Source of the DNA: Daedaleopsis sinensis
Taxonomy: Eukaryota; Basidiomycota; Agaricomycetes; Polyporales; Polyporaceae
Reading direction: 5' to 3'
Length of the DNA: 64,000 nt
Assembly: GCA_033807695.1 (NCBI GenBank)
Contig: CM066306.1
Coordinates: 1,984,001 to 2,048,000 of the forward strand
Below, in pieces: positions 1 to 11,219 of the stretch. Below the pieces are notes generated by a model. It was not told the DNA's origin. It was given only the letters and a program-made list of their open reading frames with translations, and searched no databases. The translations under genes were made by a program, and so were the position numbers. Position 1 is the first letter of the stretch, and each line of letters opens with the position of its first letter.

Positions 1-1022
1 AGGATACGGAGAGTGCGATATTCAAGGATCATGCACGATCCTGATCCTGAGCGCGCGAAGGGTTGGAACATGTGCACCCTCGAGCCGGCCAACGCGCTCC
101 CCGGTGCAGTGGGCGCGCGGGAGATCTGGGCGCGCGAGGGACCGAGGCCGCCCGAGGGAAAAGGAAGCCAGGGCCGTGGACAGCTTCGCGTCCACGAACC
201 TTTTTGGCGGCAGCAGAGCGGCTCGGTCGGTCATTGGTCAAACCTACACGGCCGCACGAGCGCACCCATGTCCGGAATATTCGGACCAGGCGATCCACTC
301 GCCTCAGCGGGGCTGCGGAGCCCGAGACTCGAGAGAAGCGTTCGACGCGCGAACGGAGCCAGTTGCCCAGCTCCGCTCGTGTGAGCTTGCGAACTCCGCG
401 GGTGGGGGCCCGCTGGGCGTGCGCAGCCTCGCCGCTCCGGTCGCTGTATCGCGACATCGCGCCAAGGGAGGATTGCCCCTTCATCTCCCCACGGTGCAGC
501 CTGGTGCAGCATAGGACGAGTGCTGGCGGACTCGGGCCATCCTGACTCAACCCTGAATTTAGCTAGGAACGGAGAGAGTCTTCTGCAGCCGCAGCTTGTT
601 TGACTGATCGCACCTAGCGCTCAGCGTTGTATTGGCACACCAACTGCAACACTCCTGCTGAGCAATACTGCTCGGTCCGAGCGCGTCTGCGTGTGCTGGG
701 GTGCCCGAGCGGTGTGCTGACCCTCATCGCCGACCTGTCCCTGTCTCGCAAGGCATATGTGTTTGTTGGACAGCGAGTCGTTCACAATTTGGTGATATTC
801 GTAGGGGGCGGCACTGGCGGCACGCCGAACGGTGGGGGATGATGAAGTGGGCCTATGCCGTACGCTCTCGGGCCATATCCGAACCACCCAGGCACGGTCG
901 CATTGAAAGGGGCAGCACCATCAGCGGTATCTCCGTGTGTGCTCGCTCCTGGGCCCCCAGGGGCCCCTGCCAGATGTGTCCGGGACGTGAGGATGTCGTG
1001 CACCTGTGTCCGGCCATCGCAA
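1..1022. other. GC-rich stretch without a supported gene
   Basis: Several short overlapping open frames of up to about 170 codons lie here on both strands. None shows a family signature, a convincing chain of splice sites or a plausible continuation. I see no repeat or RNA gene. Confidence 0.4.
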
Positions 1023-2495
1023 TTAACGGTCAGAAGGCGTGCGCGACATACGTGATAGAGGGATATGGGCAGATGGACGTACCTGCATACGTAAACCGTG
1101 CATCGCTCCCCGAAGACCTCTCAGCTCCTCGGTCGTCCGCAGTGACTCGGCGCCCCGTGTGGCAGCGAGAGCGCCGAGCGCACCTGCGAGAGTGACGAGC
1201 GTCGAGTGGAGGGAAGCGAGTGTGTCGGGGAGAGGCGTCGTAGGATCGAGAGGTGGTATAGAGATTGCAGCCGGGGAGGAGACCGGGAATGACGCCCCTT
1301 GCGAGTATGACATGCCGCTATGCGCCTGGCTAGGAGGCGCTTGCAAGGTAGTAGCGTAAGGCGGGGAGTTCGGGAAGCTTGGCTGTCCGGTTGCCTGCGT
1401 TGGATAAATGTGCGGGACACTTCGATGTCGACTCGGTCGAGAAGTCGCTTGCGGCGCGGCTTCCTCCGCGGGAGGGAAATAGGACGCGATATCCGCCCCT
1501 GCAGGCGTCTCTATCCCTCCTGTGACAGCAGGAGCAGGAGGTTGCGCAGCGAGTTCTTCGGCAAGCTGTCGCTCGAATGCTTCCGACGAGTCTTCCAGGG
1601 TTTCCGACGTTTCTTCTCGAATCTGAGACTGCACATCGGGCTGGTACCATGGTCCGAGAGCGTGCTTCACTGCGAACATCTCGCTCCGAAGTGTGTGGAC
1701 GACACTCTCGAGCGCGGATAGACGAAGACGCAACATCGCGTTCTCCGCCGCCACGTCGCCCGGAGGCACTGAAAAGGCTGTTGGGCCTGTGGAGGAGCCG
1801 GTGGTATCGGAGTCCTTGATGAGGGCATTGATTATTAGAAGTCACAGAGTTACGGTGATCAGCCTGCCACATACTTTCTGTTGCATTTCATCAGACACAG
1901 ACTTGTGCTGTGATTCTGAACTCTCATCTGCACACTTGTGGTGTTTGGCATCCTTCCGGAGCACACGTTCCGTGCAGCCCGCATCGGGACAGGGAACCTC
2001 CACATACTGACAGGAATCGGAGATGTGTACGGGCAGAAGAAGGCGTTGACAAGTATAGGTGCATCCGAGACGTTCTTGGGGGCATCGGACGGACAGCTCG
2101 TCGACCAGCTGGAAGGGGCGGTCGCTGTCAGTAACGCAGTTGACAGCGATAGTATGTGAGACGTACATTGCGGATGACGGGGTCTGCTGGGATGAGGTCA
2201 TGCAGAGAAAGGGGGGTCCTGTCGATGGGACATTGGTGGTTTACGGCGATTGCCTGTGCAATGCAGTCGTAACAGAAGGTGTGGCAGCACGTTCGGGTGG
2301 TGCATGGCTCGATGAATGGAGATCTAGCCGAGTATCACTTAGCTGTCTGACATCCCGTCCAGCTACAGACCGCGTACCGACAGATGCAACACACCTAGCA
2401 GGGCGTCAGCCTAAACCTACGATGTGTGAGAGCCGCGGAAGACTTACCAGGTTAACGTTGGGAGTGTCTGTGTAGTTGTATGATTCGGAAGACAT
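1023..2495 (-). CDS. RING finger / TRAF-type zinc finger protein
   Basis: Predicted E3 ubiquitin ligase-like protein of 415 residues, built from five exons: 2495-2448, 2378-2394, 2323-2167, 2108-1875 and 1814-1023. A C3HC4-type RING lies at about residues 18-55: CCIC, then CCHTFC, YDC and finally CPID. The conserved linker VIRNLVDEL follows, then Cys/His-rich TRAF-type zinc-finger sequence to about residue 130. The second half holds a short helical segment (AENAMLRLRLSALE) that could form a coiled coil, followed by a Pro/Ser/Thr-rich tail. Known RING-TRAF proteins transfer ubiquitin through the RING; the substrate here is unknown. Exon 2 is a 17-nt microexon that encodes the first RING cysteines. 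All four junctions keep the frame. The gene is divergent from the DUF2264 gene across about 450 bp. Confidence 0.8.
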
Positions 2496-2945
2496 GTTGG
2501 CCGTCTAGGAGAGTGGTCGTTGTTGCTGCGATTGAGCTCGCCGCTGCGAGCGACTCCGAGTGTCGGAACTGCAGTCGGGCCGGTTGTTGCCGAGCATACT
2601 CAACGTCTCCGTAGGCGCTCGCTGGCGACGCGAGCTTGCTGGATCCGCCGAGTCGGGTCACGGTCATGTAGCTGTAAGTACCCTCAAGCTTACCTGTTTC
2701 TGCGAAGACTTGCTCATGCATTCCGACATTGAATGTGTCGCGCTCTTTCTAGCGGGTGAAGGCGGCGAATTGTTTCCATCTCGCGGGATCGATAAAGCTC
2801 ACGGACCAGCCTCGGTCCGTCCTACTAGCAATAGCTCTCCCGGACCGGCCATGCCTCGGGCTCCTGACCCTCAAGCTCTCTCTTAAGTACGGCGAACGAT
2901 GGCGGGCGCAATAGACAGCTTGCCTTCGTCTTCGTCCAGCTCACC

Positions 2946-4973
2946 ATGTCTTTCTTTGCGTACACTACACCGTTCGCCTCCAACCCGGTACAAACGAAAG
3001 CCGAACTCGCGCAGTACCTCGTCGGCCTCCTCGACCCTCTTGCCCCTCACACCTCCCCCGGGGGTGCTCGTATCCACCTCGGGTTCACTGGTACGCACTA
3101 TGACGAAGCGGCCGCGCAGCTCGAAGGCTTTTCTCGCCCGATCTGGGGTATCGCGTCTCTACTTGCGGGAGGAGGCTCCTACCCGGGCGTCGAGCGGTGG
3201 GTCAGAGGTTTCGCCAACGGAACCGACCCGGAACACGAAGAGTTCTGGGGCAATATGCGTAACAAGGACCAGCGCATGGTGGAATGCTCCGCGATCGGCT
3301 TCGCGCTCGCCGTCGCTCGCGAGCACATCTGGGACCCCCTGCCGGACGAAGGCAAGCGTCATTTGGAGGAATGGCTGGGAGGAATGAACGACAAGGAGAT
3401 GCCCAACACCAACTGGCTCTGGTTCCGTGTAAGTGTGGAGGCCATAGATTCATAAGAAAATCATGTTGATGTTTGGACTTTAGGTGTTCGCGAACCTCGG
3501 ACTGTCCAAGGTCGGTTCGTCGAGGTTCGACGCGGAGCGCATGAAAGCCGACCTCGACCATCTTGACACGTTCTACATCGGCGAGGGATGGTCTCGCGAT
3601 GGCCCAGAGGGCGTGGTACAACTCGACTACTACTCGTCCTCTTTCGCAATCCAGTACGCTCAGTTGGTATACTCCAAACTAGCGCAAAATGAAGATCCGG
3701 AGCGGTGTGAAGAGTTCAGGAACCGTGCTCGCAAGTTCGCCTTCGATTTTGTGCGCTACTACGATGAGGAAGGCAGGTTACATCTCACATTCTCACTTTG
3801 TCACGTACTCACGAGTTTCAATCAGGTCGCGGTATCCCATTTGGCCGGAGTCTAACATATCGCGCCGCCATGTCGTCCTTCTGGGGCGCCCTTGCATTTG
3901 CAGACGTCGATCTCCCTGCACCTTTGACCTGGGGTGTAGTCAAAGGCCTCCAGCTCCGCAACTTGCGATACTGGGCTCGCCAGCCCGGCGCATACTACAG
4001 CGACGGCACCTTCACCATCGGCTTCTGCTACCCGAACCACAACATGACCGAAAACTACAACTCGCCAGGCAGCCCCTACTGGTTCTGCAAGTCCTTCATC
4101 GCGCTCTCCCTCCCCGAATCGCACCCCTTCTGGGCGTCCGCCGAGGAGCCCTACCCCGCCGCGCTCCTCAACACCGTGCAGCCGCTCTACAAGCCCCTAC
4201 ACATTGCGACCAACCTCGGCGGACACACCTACATCCTCTCCTCGGGCCAGCAATGCTCCTACCCCGTCAAGCAGAGCGCGGCCAAGTACGGCAAGTTCGC
4301 ATACTCGTCCGCCTTCGGCTACAGCGTTCCCGTCGGCGCCCTCACGCTCGAGGAGCACGGCGCGGACAGCGCGCTCGCGCTCAGCGCCGACGGCGGCGAG
4401 ACCTGGAAGCTCCGGCGCGAGACCAAGGAGGCCCGCATCGAGCACGGCGGCGCCTGGCTGCGCTCGATGTGGTACCCCTGGCCGGACGTCGCCGTCGAGA
4501 CCTGGCTCGTCCCGCCCTCCGCGGCCGCGCCGCTCTGGCACCTGCGCGTGCACCGCATCCGGACCGCGCGCGCGCTCCTCTCCGCCGAGGGCGGCTGGGC
4601 GATCTACGGCCAGGGCAGGGACGACCGCGCGCTCGAGCCCGCCGCGGGGGAGGCGTTCGGCACGCTCGAGAGCGGGCGCGAGGCGCGCGCGGCGAGCAGG
4701 GCGGGCGTGTCGGGCATCGTCGAGCTGCGCGCGCGGCCGAGCAGGACGGGGCGTGCGATGCGGACGGACGCGAACACGAACCTGATGGTGCCCCGCGCGG
4801 TCATGCCGACGCTCATGGACGAGCACGAGCCGGGGCAGGGCGACGTCTGGCTCGCGACCGCGGTGTTTGGGCTGCCGAGTGTCGCGGGGCAGGAGGGTGC
4901 GTCTCCTGGGTGGGAGACGGAGTGGAAAAAGCGGCCTGTCATTCCCGAGGCGATCGCGTCTCTCATGGCGTAG
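2946..4973 (+). CDS. DUF2264 family protein
   Basis: Protein of 639 residues from three exons (2946-3428, 3484-3772, 3826-4973). It matches the DUF2264 family as I recall it, including the segment [10 protein letters not shown] near the second junction and Trp/Gly-rich repeats expected of an (alpha/alpha)6-barrel-like N-terminal half. Bacterial relatives often sit beside sugar-degradation genes, so a carbohydrate-related role is possible but unproven. No signal peptide is visible ([10 protein letters not shown] start), which suggests a cytosolic protein. The second intron (3773-3825) begins with GC instead of GT. It is the only splice I found that joins the frame into the conserved motif; the nearby GT donor would shift the frame. 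The last exon is very GC-rich. Confidence 0.85.
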
Positions 4974-5291
4974 CTCGTCGCGAGCAGGACCATTGGGAGT
5001 TGCGTTTGTTGAAGGGGTTGGTGTTACGATGACACATGATCTATCACTTTGGAATGCATTCTCCTCATGTATCACTATGTCCGCGGGGGGTTGAAGCGGA
5101 TCAGCCAGTATGGTGTACGAAGCGAAGAACTATGTGCCCGTTTGCAAGCAAAACTTATTGTCTGTGTCCACCGTACAGCATGCCATGTGATGGGAGAGTC
5201 TCGTGAAGCATACAGTAACATAGCGATACAAAGCTCAGAGCAGGAATGGTACTGAACACGGCGACGATACCGGTCGGGACTCGAAGGCAAT
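4974..5291. other. Convergent 3' intergenic region
   Basis: Lies between the 3' ends of the DUF2264 gene and YSH1. It probably holds both 3' untranslated regions. I see no other feature. Confidence 0.5.
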
Positions 5292-8200
5292 TCAGCCGTG
5301 CACTTGCAGGATAGCGTCGTCCTCGTCATCTTCCTCCTCGTCATCGTCGCCCTCCTCCTCGTTGCCATCCCCACCCGTCGTGCCGTCTTCCTCTGTCTTC
5401 ATGTCGTCTTCTGCGGCCTTGTCGCCCCCTTCCGCAGCGGGCTTCTCGACGTCCTTCATCGCCACATCCTCCTCAGGTATCGAGGGCAGACCTAGAGAGC
5501 CCGCACTGTCTTTGGCGCCATCTGCAGCCTGCACATCGTCCGTCTGGAGCGGCATCCCCGCGGTGAACGCCTCGCTCAGCGAGCTGATAGTCGACACCGC
5601 CATGTCCAAGACGGCCTCAACTCGTCGCCGGAGCATATCGCTCGAGCTGGTCACGGTCTGCACGCGCGAGATGTCATTCGCCATCCTCGACCACGACCTC
5701 GATCGACAGCACTCACCATGGTCGTGAGGTTGATCACCGCGTCCGCCTCGTCGAGCGTGACGAGCAGCGATGGTCCCTGCGCGTCCTCGCCTTGCTCCAT
5801 CTCGTCGCCCTCTTCCGGCATGTGCAGCTCGACCTCGCCGAAGTGCGCCTCGAGGAACCATGCGAGCCTCTGTATCCGCGTGACCTCTGCGCTCTCGTCG
5901 ACGATATCTGCATGGGGGTGTCGGTGCTCCGGCTCGTGCGAGTGATTGTGCGAGTGGGTCGTGACTACCGGGAGCGCGCGAGTATTTAGAACCGGTCATA
6001 AACAGTAGCAGTGCGGGTAGAGGACCCACGTTTCACAGATGCGGGGCTCTTGTCGATCCCACTGATGAGGGCGAGCGTCGAGTCTGCGATCATGTCATTG
6101 CTCGCACTTGAATCCCACTCCAGGGTGAGCTCCTGCTCAGCCGTTAGCTTGATGTCTACGGCGCCCATAACCTACTGAGATGTCAGTGCGTGCTCGTGCA
6201 AAAGGAGAGCTTCGCCATACCCGCATCGTCGCGATGCCATCCTTGTCCAGACCTTCTTCAACCTGCCCGAACATACCCTCCAGATGCCACCGAACAAGCT
6301 CCCAACCGACACCAAGCGCGACCTTTTGTCGCTGAGTGATGACACAGGTCGTCAACCCCGCAAAGTCCCGCAAGTCTCGAGGGTCTAGAAGAGTGTACGA
6401 GTAGTCCTTCGAGACCAACAAGCCCGAAATGAAATCATTGGGTTGTGGGGCTTTGTTCGCGAGGGTTCCGATAGCCTACAGACAGAGCGCAATGAGAGCA
6501 GTTACCGGCACACTAGCGACGACACGCACCTTCGCCACACGCTCGCTGCGGAAAGTCAACTCCAAGGTCTCCAAATTCCGAGGCATGTGTATTTTGACTT
6601 CCTCGTCGCGACTCTTGTAGCGGTCTTGCATCGCGGCCTTGAGACGTCCCATCCCAGTCGCCTCGCCGTGTACCAACACCTATCACTGGTCTGAGAAACC
6701 GGTACAAGGATATGTCAAACGACGACTCACTATATGCTGGGGCTTAACCATCTCCATGAACTCGGAGTTCTGCGAATAGTCCACATGCGCGCTGAACGAG
6801 ATGTAATCCACCGAAATCTTCCTCGGGATCGTAGCCCCCTTCACGGTCGTGATCTCTTCTGGCTCATTGAGGATTTCCTGATGGGAACGCGGGGAGAAGG
6901 ACATGAACATCAACTCACTCTCACGAGTAGACAAACCGCGCCCAGTGGGACAAGCGCGGAAGAGGAGAAAAAACTGTCCATTGCTTCGCATTGTACATAC
7001 AACACGGACGGAGGGGTACACGACAAGGTACGGGCAGGTCCTGATTGTGGTCACTCACCCTCGCCATCGTTCCTTCGATGGAGTAACCTGTGACGATGAG
7101 ACCATTTCTAGAGTCTGGGGCCCAAAGCTCCAGCAGTTCTCGACTGGGGCCATTCGTCATGAAGCCTGGTGAAGCGAGGACCACACACGGTGGGCCATCA
7201 GCAATCTTGCGCTCCCAGCCCCGTGAAGCAGGAACATTCGTAATGTGCCTGTAAGAACTACGTGAGCGCGAGCCGATGTATACGACACAGTACGCACTTA
7301 AAGACAAATGGGTTGTCCCGCTTTGCGAACCGCGTTCGTACATTTGTATTCATGGTGTGAATGTATGTCTGATAGACAGCCATACACTTTCGGGCGAGAC
7401 TTGAAGCGTAGTATATTGGCACATTGTGTAAGTCAGGATGCTTCGCCCAATATTCATCTAGGATCAGTAGAAGCTCCTGAGCGCGCCCAAGAGCAAATGT
7501 CGGCAGGAGGACGTGTCCTCCACGGCGGATGATGGAATGCACCAGATTGGTGAAACGCGCCTCCTTGTCGTCCCTAGGCTCGTGACTTTGTACTCCGTAT
7601 GTACTCTCGACAATGAGCACGTCCGGATGTATAGGTGGAACCTCGGCCTTGACAAGATGCCGATCTTCTTCTCGGGAGTAGTCGCCAGTGTAAAGAATCT
7701 TCAAACCAGCGATATCGATGAGGAACATGCAAGCCCCTAGAACGTGGCCAGCATGATATGGAGTAAATGTAACACCGGGACAAGGCGTGATGACTTGATG
7801 AGCGGAGACAGGGATAATGGAGGCCAGTGACATGGACATCTCGAGCGGAGAGAACAGGGTATCCGACGAAGATGAACTGGATACTTGATATGAATGTTGG
7901 AACGTGAGGGCCGCAAGCGCAAAAACATACCTCATCCGAACGAAATCCTGCATCATGAACTTGTGGAGAGCCTTAGTTGGGTGCGTCATATAAACCTTTC
8001 CCTTGCCATCCCGGAAATTTGTCTGTCATCATGTGAGCGACAGATAGCTTTGCGGGACTGATACCGACACACCTTCTCCATGATGTAAGTAAGTGCTGCA
8101 GCGTGGTCAAGGTGGAAGCTGTGGCTCTCTGAGCACTGTGGCTTTCTCAATCCCAAATGGCCGAATACGTACTGTGTGACGAGCAAGACATCGACCGTGC

Positions 8201-8369
8201 TCCAGTCCAGGTCATCGACGAACGGTAAAGATGCGATACCGTTGTATGCTGGGTGAACGCCTGCATCGCATACGATGGTCCGTCCTCTGTATTGAAGGAC
8301 GCAACATGAGCGTCCGACTTCCTGGCCGGCTCCGAGCATAGTGATGCTGAGTTTGGGTACGTCGGACAT
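5292..8369 (-). CDS. YSH1: Cleavage and polyadenylation endonuclease Ysh1/CPSF73
   Basis: Catalytic endonuclease of the cleavage and polyadenylation factor, which cuts pre-mRNA before poly(A) addition in the nucleus. About ten or more exons. The start is the ATG at 8369, giving MSDVPKLS, with LGAGQEVGRSCC just downstream; the in-frame codon further up is a TTG. After removal of intron 1 the metallo-beta-lactamase zinc motif HFHLDH forms at about residues 64-69. Later exons show GHVLGACMF and GDYSREEDRH, then beta-CASP signatures such as LPTFALGRAQELL, SPGFMTNGPSRELL and SFSAHVDY. The C-terminal CPSF73-100_C-like region (to 5292) includes VALGVGWELVRW and an acidic tail rich in Asp and Glu. 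Length and motif order agree with an intact, active enzyme. Exact boundaries of the C-terminal exons are less certain. Confidence 0.92.
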
Positions 8370-8656
8370 TTTCGCGAGACTGTCCAAGCAGAAGCAAGAG
8401 ACGAGTTGCTAGAGCGTAAGAGACAGTGGTGGAGGACAGGGGTCAACGGCGGTGGCTCCAGCTGCAAACGAGGGGAAGCCTTGAGGCGCTCACGGAGCGC
8501 TTAAACCATCCTCCTCACGTTCTGCGCTGTTCTGCGCTAGCGTTCTGCACGCTTCTGCACGCGACTCTACAAACTACATACCAGAGTTCCTAGCTGGTTT
8601 ACTACGTCCGGTAGTAGACATTCGCCATCCACGCTCTTCAGCCGCGACCTGGCGAT
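8370..8656. promoter_or_regulatory. Shared upstream region of YSH1 and a small ORF
   Basis: A 287-bp gap between divergent starts. The short direct repeats of TTCTGC(G/A)C around 8521-8562 are the only pattern I notice. Promoter function is inferred from position. Confidence 0.35.
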
Positions 8657-8884
8657 ATGACGAAGCAACGAAAAACGCGTAAAACGAACCATAAAGAACC
8701 CCGGAAGGATGCTCGCCGAACAGCGGTCCAACAGTCCGTGAAAAAGCGTACGAAGACACAACATAGCATCACGAAAAATCAAGCTGAAGACCTCAGCTCA
8801 CGGATCAATAGCGAATTCGCTGAAATTCAGGCGATTCAGGCCCAAGTGAGCTCTCTTTCTCCTCGAAATCGGCGTATCTCATAG
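8657..8884 (+). CDS. Small lysine/arginine-rich protein, function unknown
   Basis: Open frame of 75 codons, beginning MTKQRKTRKTNHKEPRK and ending SPRNRRIS. The N-terminal half is strongly basic (KTRKT, RKDARRT, KKRTKTQ), as in small nuclear or nucleolar proteins. The C-terminal part (NSEFAEIQAIQAQV) could be a short amphipathic helix. I do not recognise the family. It is divergent from YSH1, and a real short gene often sits in such a position. It could also be a first exon of a longer gene or a chance frame; the biased, coherent composition favours coding. Confidence 0.45.
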   Translation: MTKQRKTRKTNHKEPRKDARRTAVQQSVKKRTKTQHSITKNQAEDLSSRINSEFAEIQAIQAQVSSLSPRNRRIS

Positions 8885-9402
8885 CTATTTGTACGTTAGA
8901 CCACTGCGAAAGTAGTCCATCCTCCCGCGCCAATGCCACAAGGTTCGATACACGACCTTGCTGCCATCATGAAGGGCCTGTGATGGTGCCAACGTACGAG
9001 AATGGAGTACCCGATGTGCACTGGTGTCGTATGCCGTTCCATTTCACCTGTTCGGCTTACCAGGTGCATTCCTTGAACTCTCGGAGGTGCAATGTTGTAC
9101 GACGCAACGTGTAGTACTCTCGGATCTATATCAAGCTACATAGGTCGAACTCACCTGCATGCAAGGAGTCGAGTTAGGTCTATGTTTGTTCTGATATAGA
9201 GCGCAGGTGACACACCACTAAGCCACCCTAGTGCCGGTGGGGTGCCATATGACAGGTACTCGGCCTAGTTGCAAGAATGAGCACATCGTGCCTATGTGCG
9301 ACCTATGCACTTAAGCTCTATGTACCAGTACATCTCGAGCTTGAGAGCTCAAGTTTTCGACCTGTGGCACGAAGTCCTCATACCACGACCGGACCCCTCG
9401 TC

Positions 9403-10115
9403 ATGCTCCGTCTCGACAGCCTCTCGTTTTCCTGGGCGATTGCTCTCTCTGTCCTTGTTTTGACGTTGATAGCTCGTTACTATGGTAAAGCCTCGAGATA
9501 CAAGGAACGTTCTCGCGGCCGCCCGCTGCCTCCAGGCCCGACCCCTCTGCCCATCGTCGGCAATCTCTTCGACATCCCCAAAGTGCTTCCTTGGCAAACT
9601 TACAGGGATCTCAGCCGGAAGTACGGTACGTGCCTCATATTGACCGTCACGTTCTTGACGATCAGCTAGATATCCGTCGTAATCCTCAGACTTGGCACAA
9701 GTGAAACCCTCCACTACCACCCACCCGTCGTTTGCAGTCTTGACCACGGTGCAAGTCTTGACCCCGGAGCGCTCCAGGCTGACATCCTTGACAGGCAAGA
9801 CGCGTACTGTGGGAGGTATGTCCCTGCTTTTGAACGCGCAATTTTATGGAAGCGTAGCGAGCCGGCCTCAAGCGGTAGTGGCTCATTTGCAGTCTAGATC
9901 CGTTCACGTTCAATCGTACGTTCGTTCTTGTATATTTTGACATCGGCTCAGCTGAGCTTTGCGTAACGAATCACATCGCTCGAAGTACCTTGAAACAGAG
10001 GACGATCTGCTAGCTGCATTTCGCGCTTCGTATACGGAATAAGGGTTCCGACTATCAACCAGTACAGCGACGTAAAGCGATGCAGGTAGGAACCCGGACC
10101 GCAGCTGAGGGTCTC
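9403..10115 (+). pseudogene. Relic of a cytochrome P450 gene (N-terminal part)
   Basis: The first exon (9403 to about 9627) is clean. It has a membrane anchor (SWAIALSVLVLTLIARYY), then the Pro-rich hinge LPPGPTPLPIVGN and RDLSRKYG, typical of microsomal fungal P450s. A good GT donor follows. After it only scraps can be matched, in shifting frames: RLGTSET near 9690, VAHLQSRSVHVQ near 9880 and YGIRVPTI near 10035, each interrupted by stops. No I-helix, ExxR or haem-cysteine motif exists downstream. I infer a decayed, 3'-truncated P450; its former substrate cannot be told. Confidence 0.7.
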
Positions 10116-10648
10116 TTTGTCTCCTGGGGCCCAGAGCCACATGTCAGTTGTTAACGGCACGCAGTCTACCAAACCACCAGACGCCAACTATGTGCGCTGT
10201 TTGTGGTGATGCGAAACCTATCCCTACAACCCTTTGTGCAAGCCCAACGTAGTCGCCAAATCTCCCGCTCACCAAGTTCTCGAGCTGCCATCACATTTGG
10301 CATGAGCGGTCAAGAACTGCAAGATATTGGATAGGTTCGTGCACCTTCAGTGTAATTTCAGTGTATGGAACATTGACCGTCTAGCCCTTGTCAGATATGT
10401 GGTCGCAACAAACGGTGCTGCGCACTTGCATGCGTTGCCTGAGTTGTTGGAAATTTACTCTCATGATGGCCTAGCCCAGTGAAAGGTACCATACCCAGGC
10501 GTGCAGTGGAGCACCTCGAAACCATCGGACGACCACACGTCCGATGGAACTTAATTCTTTTCCTCGTCGCTCCGGCGGTCTCGGTACCGCCGCCCCAGGC
10601 CTGGTTTCAGAGGTAAGCATGATCAAGGTCCGTAGTCGCTGAATTATG
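10116..10648. other. Intergenic region
   Basis: No open frame of note. It probably holds eroded P450 sequence on the left and the DPBB gene promoter on the right. Confidence 0.4.
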
Positions 10649-10656
10649 TATAAAAG
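10649..10656 (+). promoter_or_regulatory. TATA box of the DPBB gene
   Basis: TATAAAAG, 88 bp upstream of the start codon, a normal distance for a fungal core promoter once a short leader is allowed for. Confidence 0.7.
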
Positions 10657-10743
10657 TCCTGTTGCTCAGAGCGTCGACTGTCAGCAGCACCTGCTACAAA
10701 CTTCCGCAACTCTCAAACTCCTACCTCACTACTTCCTCGTAAC

Positions 10744-11219
10744 ATGCTCGCTATCAAGACCACCTTCTTCAGCCTCTTTGCGGCTCTTTTCGCCGTTGGC
10801 GCGAATGCCGGCACCGGTCAGTCCATCCGCAATTTGTGCATAGATATCGACACCAGAAACTCATCTTGCGTTCACCATAGCTACCTGGTACCTACCGGGT
10901 GGCGCCTACGGTGCCTGCGGCGCTCAGAACCAGAACAGCGACCTGGTTGCCGCCCTCAGCCCTTCCGAGTACGCCTCGGGCGCGAACTGCCACCGTCGCA
11001 TTGCCGTGCATTGTATGTGCATCCGTCATCTATCTATATTTGCAGTTGGACTCGCTCTGACGCTGCGTTCCAGACCAGGGACGGACCGTCGACGTGACAG
11101 TCGCGGACCTGTGTCCCAGCTGCGCTGTTGGGCATATCGATCTCTCCCAGGGCGCGTTCCTGCAGCTCGCCAGCACTGATCTCGGCGTCCTCCAGGGAGT
11201 CACTTACAACTACATCTAG
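10744..11219 (+). CDS. Secreted RlpA-like double-psi beta-barrel protein
   Basis: Small secreted protein of 116 residues from three exons (10744-10816, 10881-11012, 11074-11219). A signal peptide (MLAIKTTFFSLFAALFAVGANA) precedes one domain with expansin/barwin-like features: TWYLPGGAYGACG, then NCHRRIAVHYQG, the hallmark VADLCPSC and IDLSQGAFLQLA. The DPBB fold occurs in barwin, expansins and fungal cerato-platanin-like secreted proteins, which bind cell-wall carbohydrate. It lacks the second expansin domain, so binding or signalling is more likely than wall loosening. Both introns restore the frame exactly. Its promoter resembles that of the LPMO gene downstream, and both may be induced during substrate colonisation (inference). 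Confidence 0.88.

Noticed and set aside
29..550. Minus-strand frame of 173 codons at the window edge
   Set aside because: No domain, no splice partners, and several equally long frames overlap it on both strands.
3689..5032. Plus-strand frame of 447 codons rich in Arg, Ala and Pro
   Set aside because: It overlaps the DUF2264 last exon in another frame and comes from its high GC content; the DUF2264 frame carries family motifs.
4197..5075. Minus-strand frame of 292 codons
   Set aside because: Antisense shadow of the GC-rich DUF2264 exon, Arg/Ala/Pro-rich with no signature.
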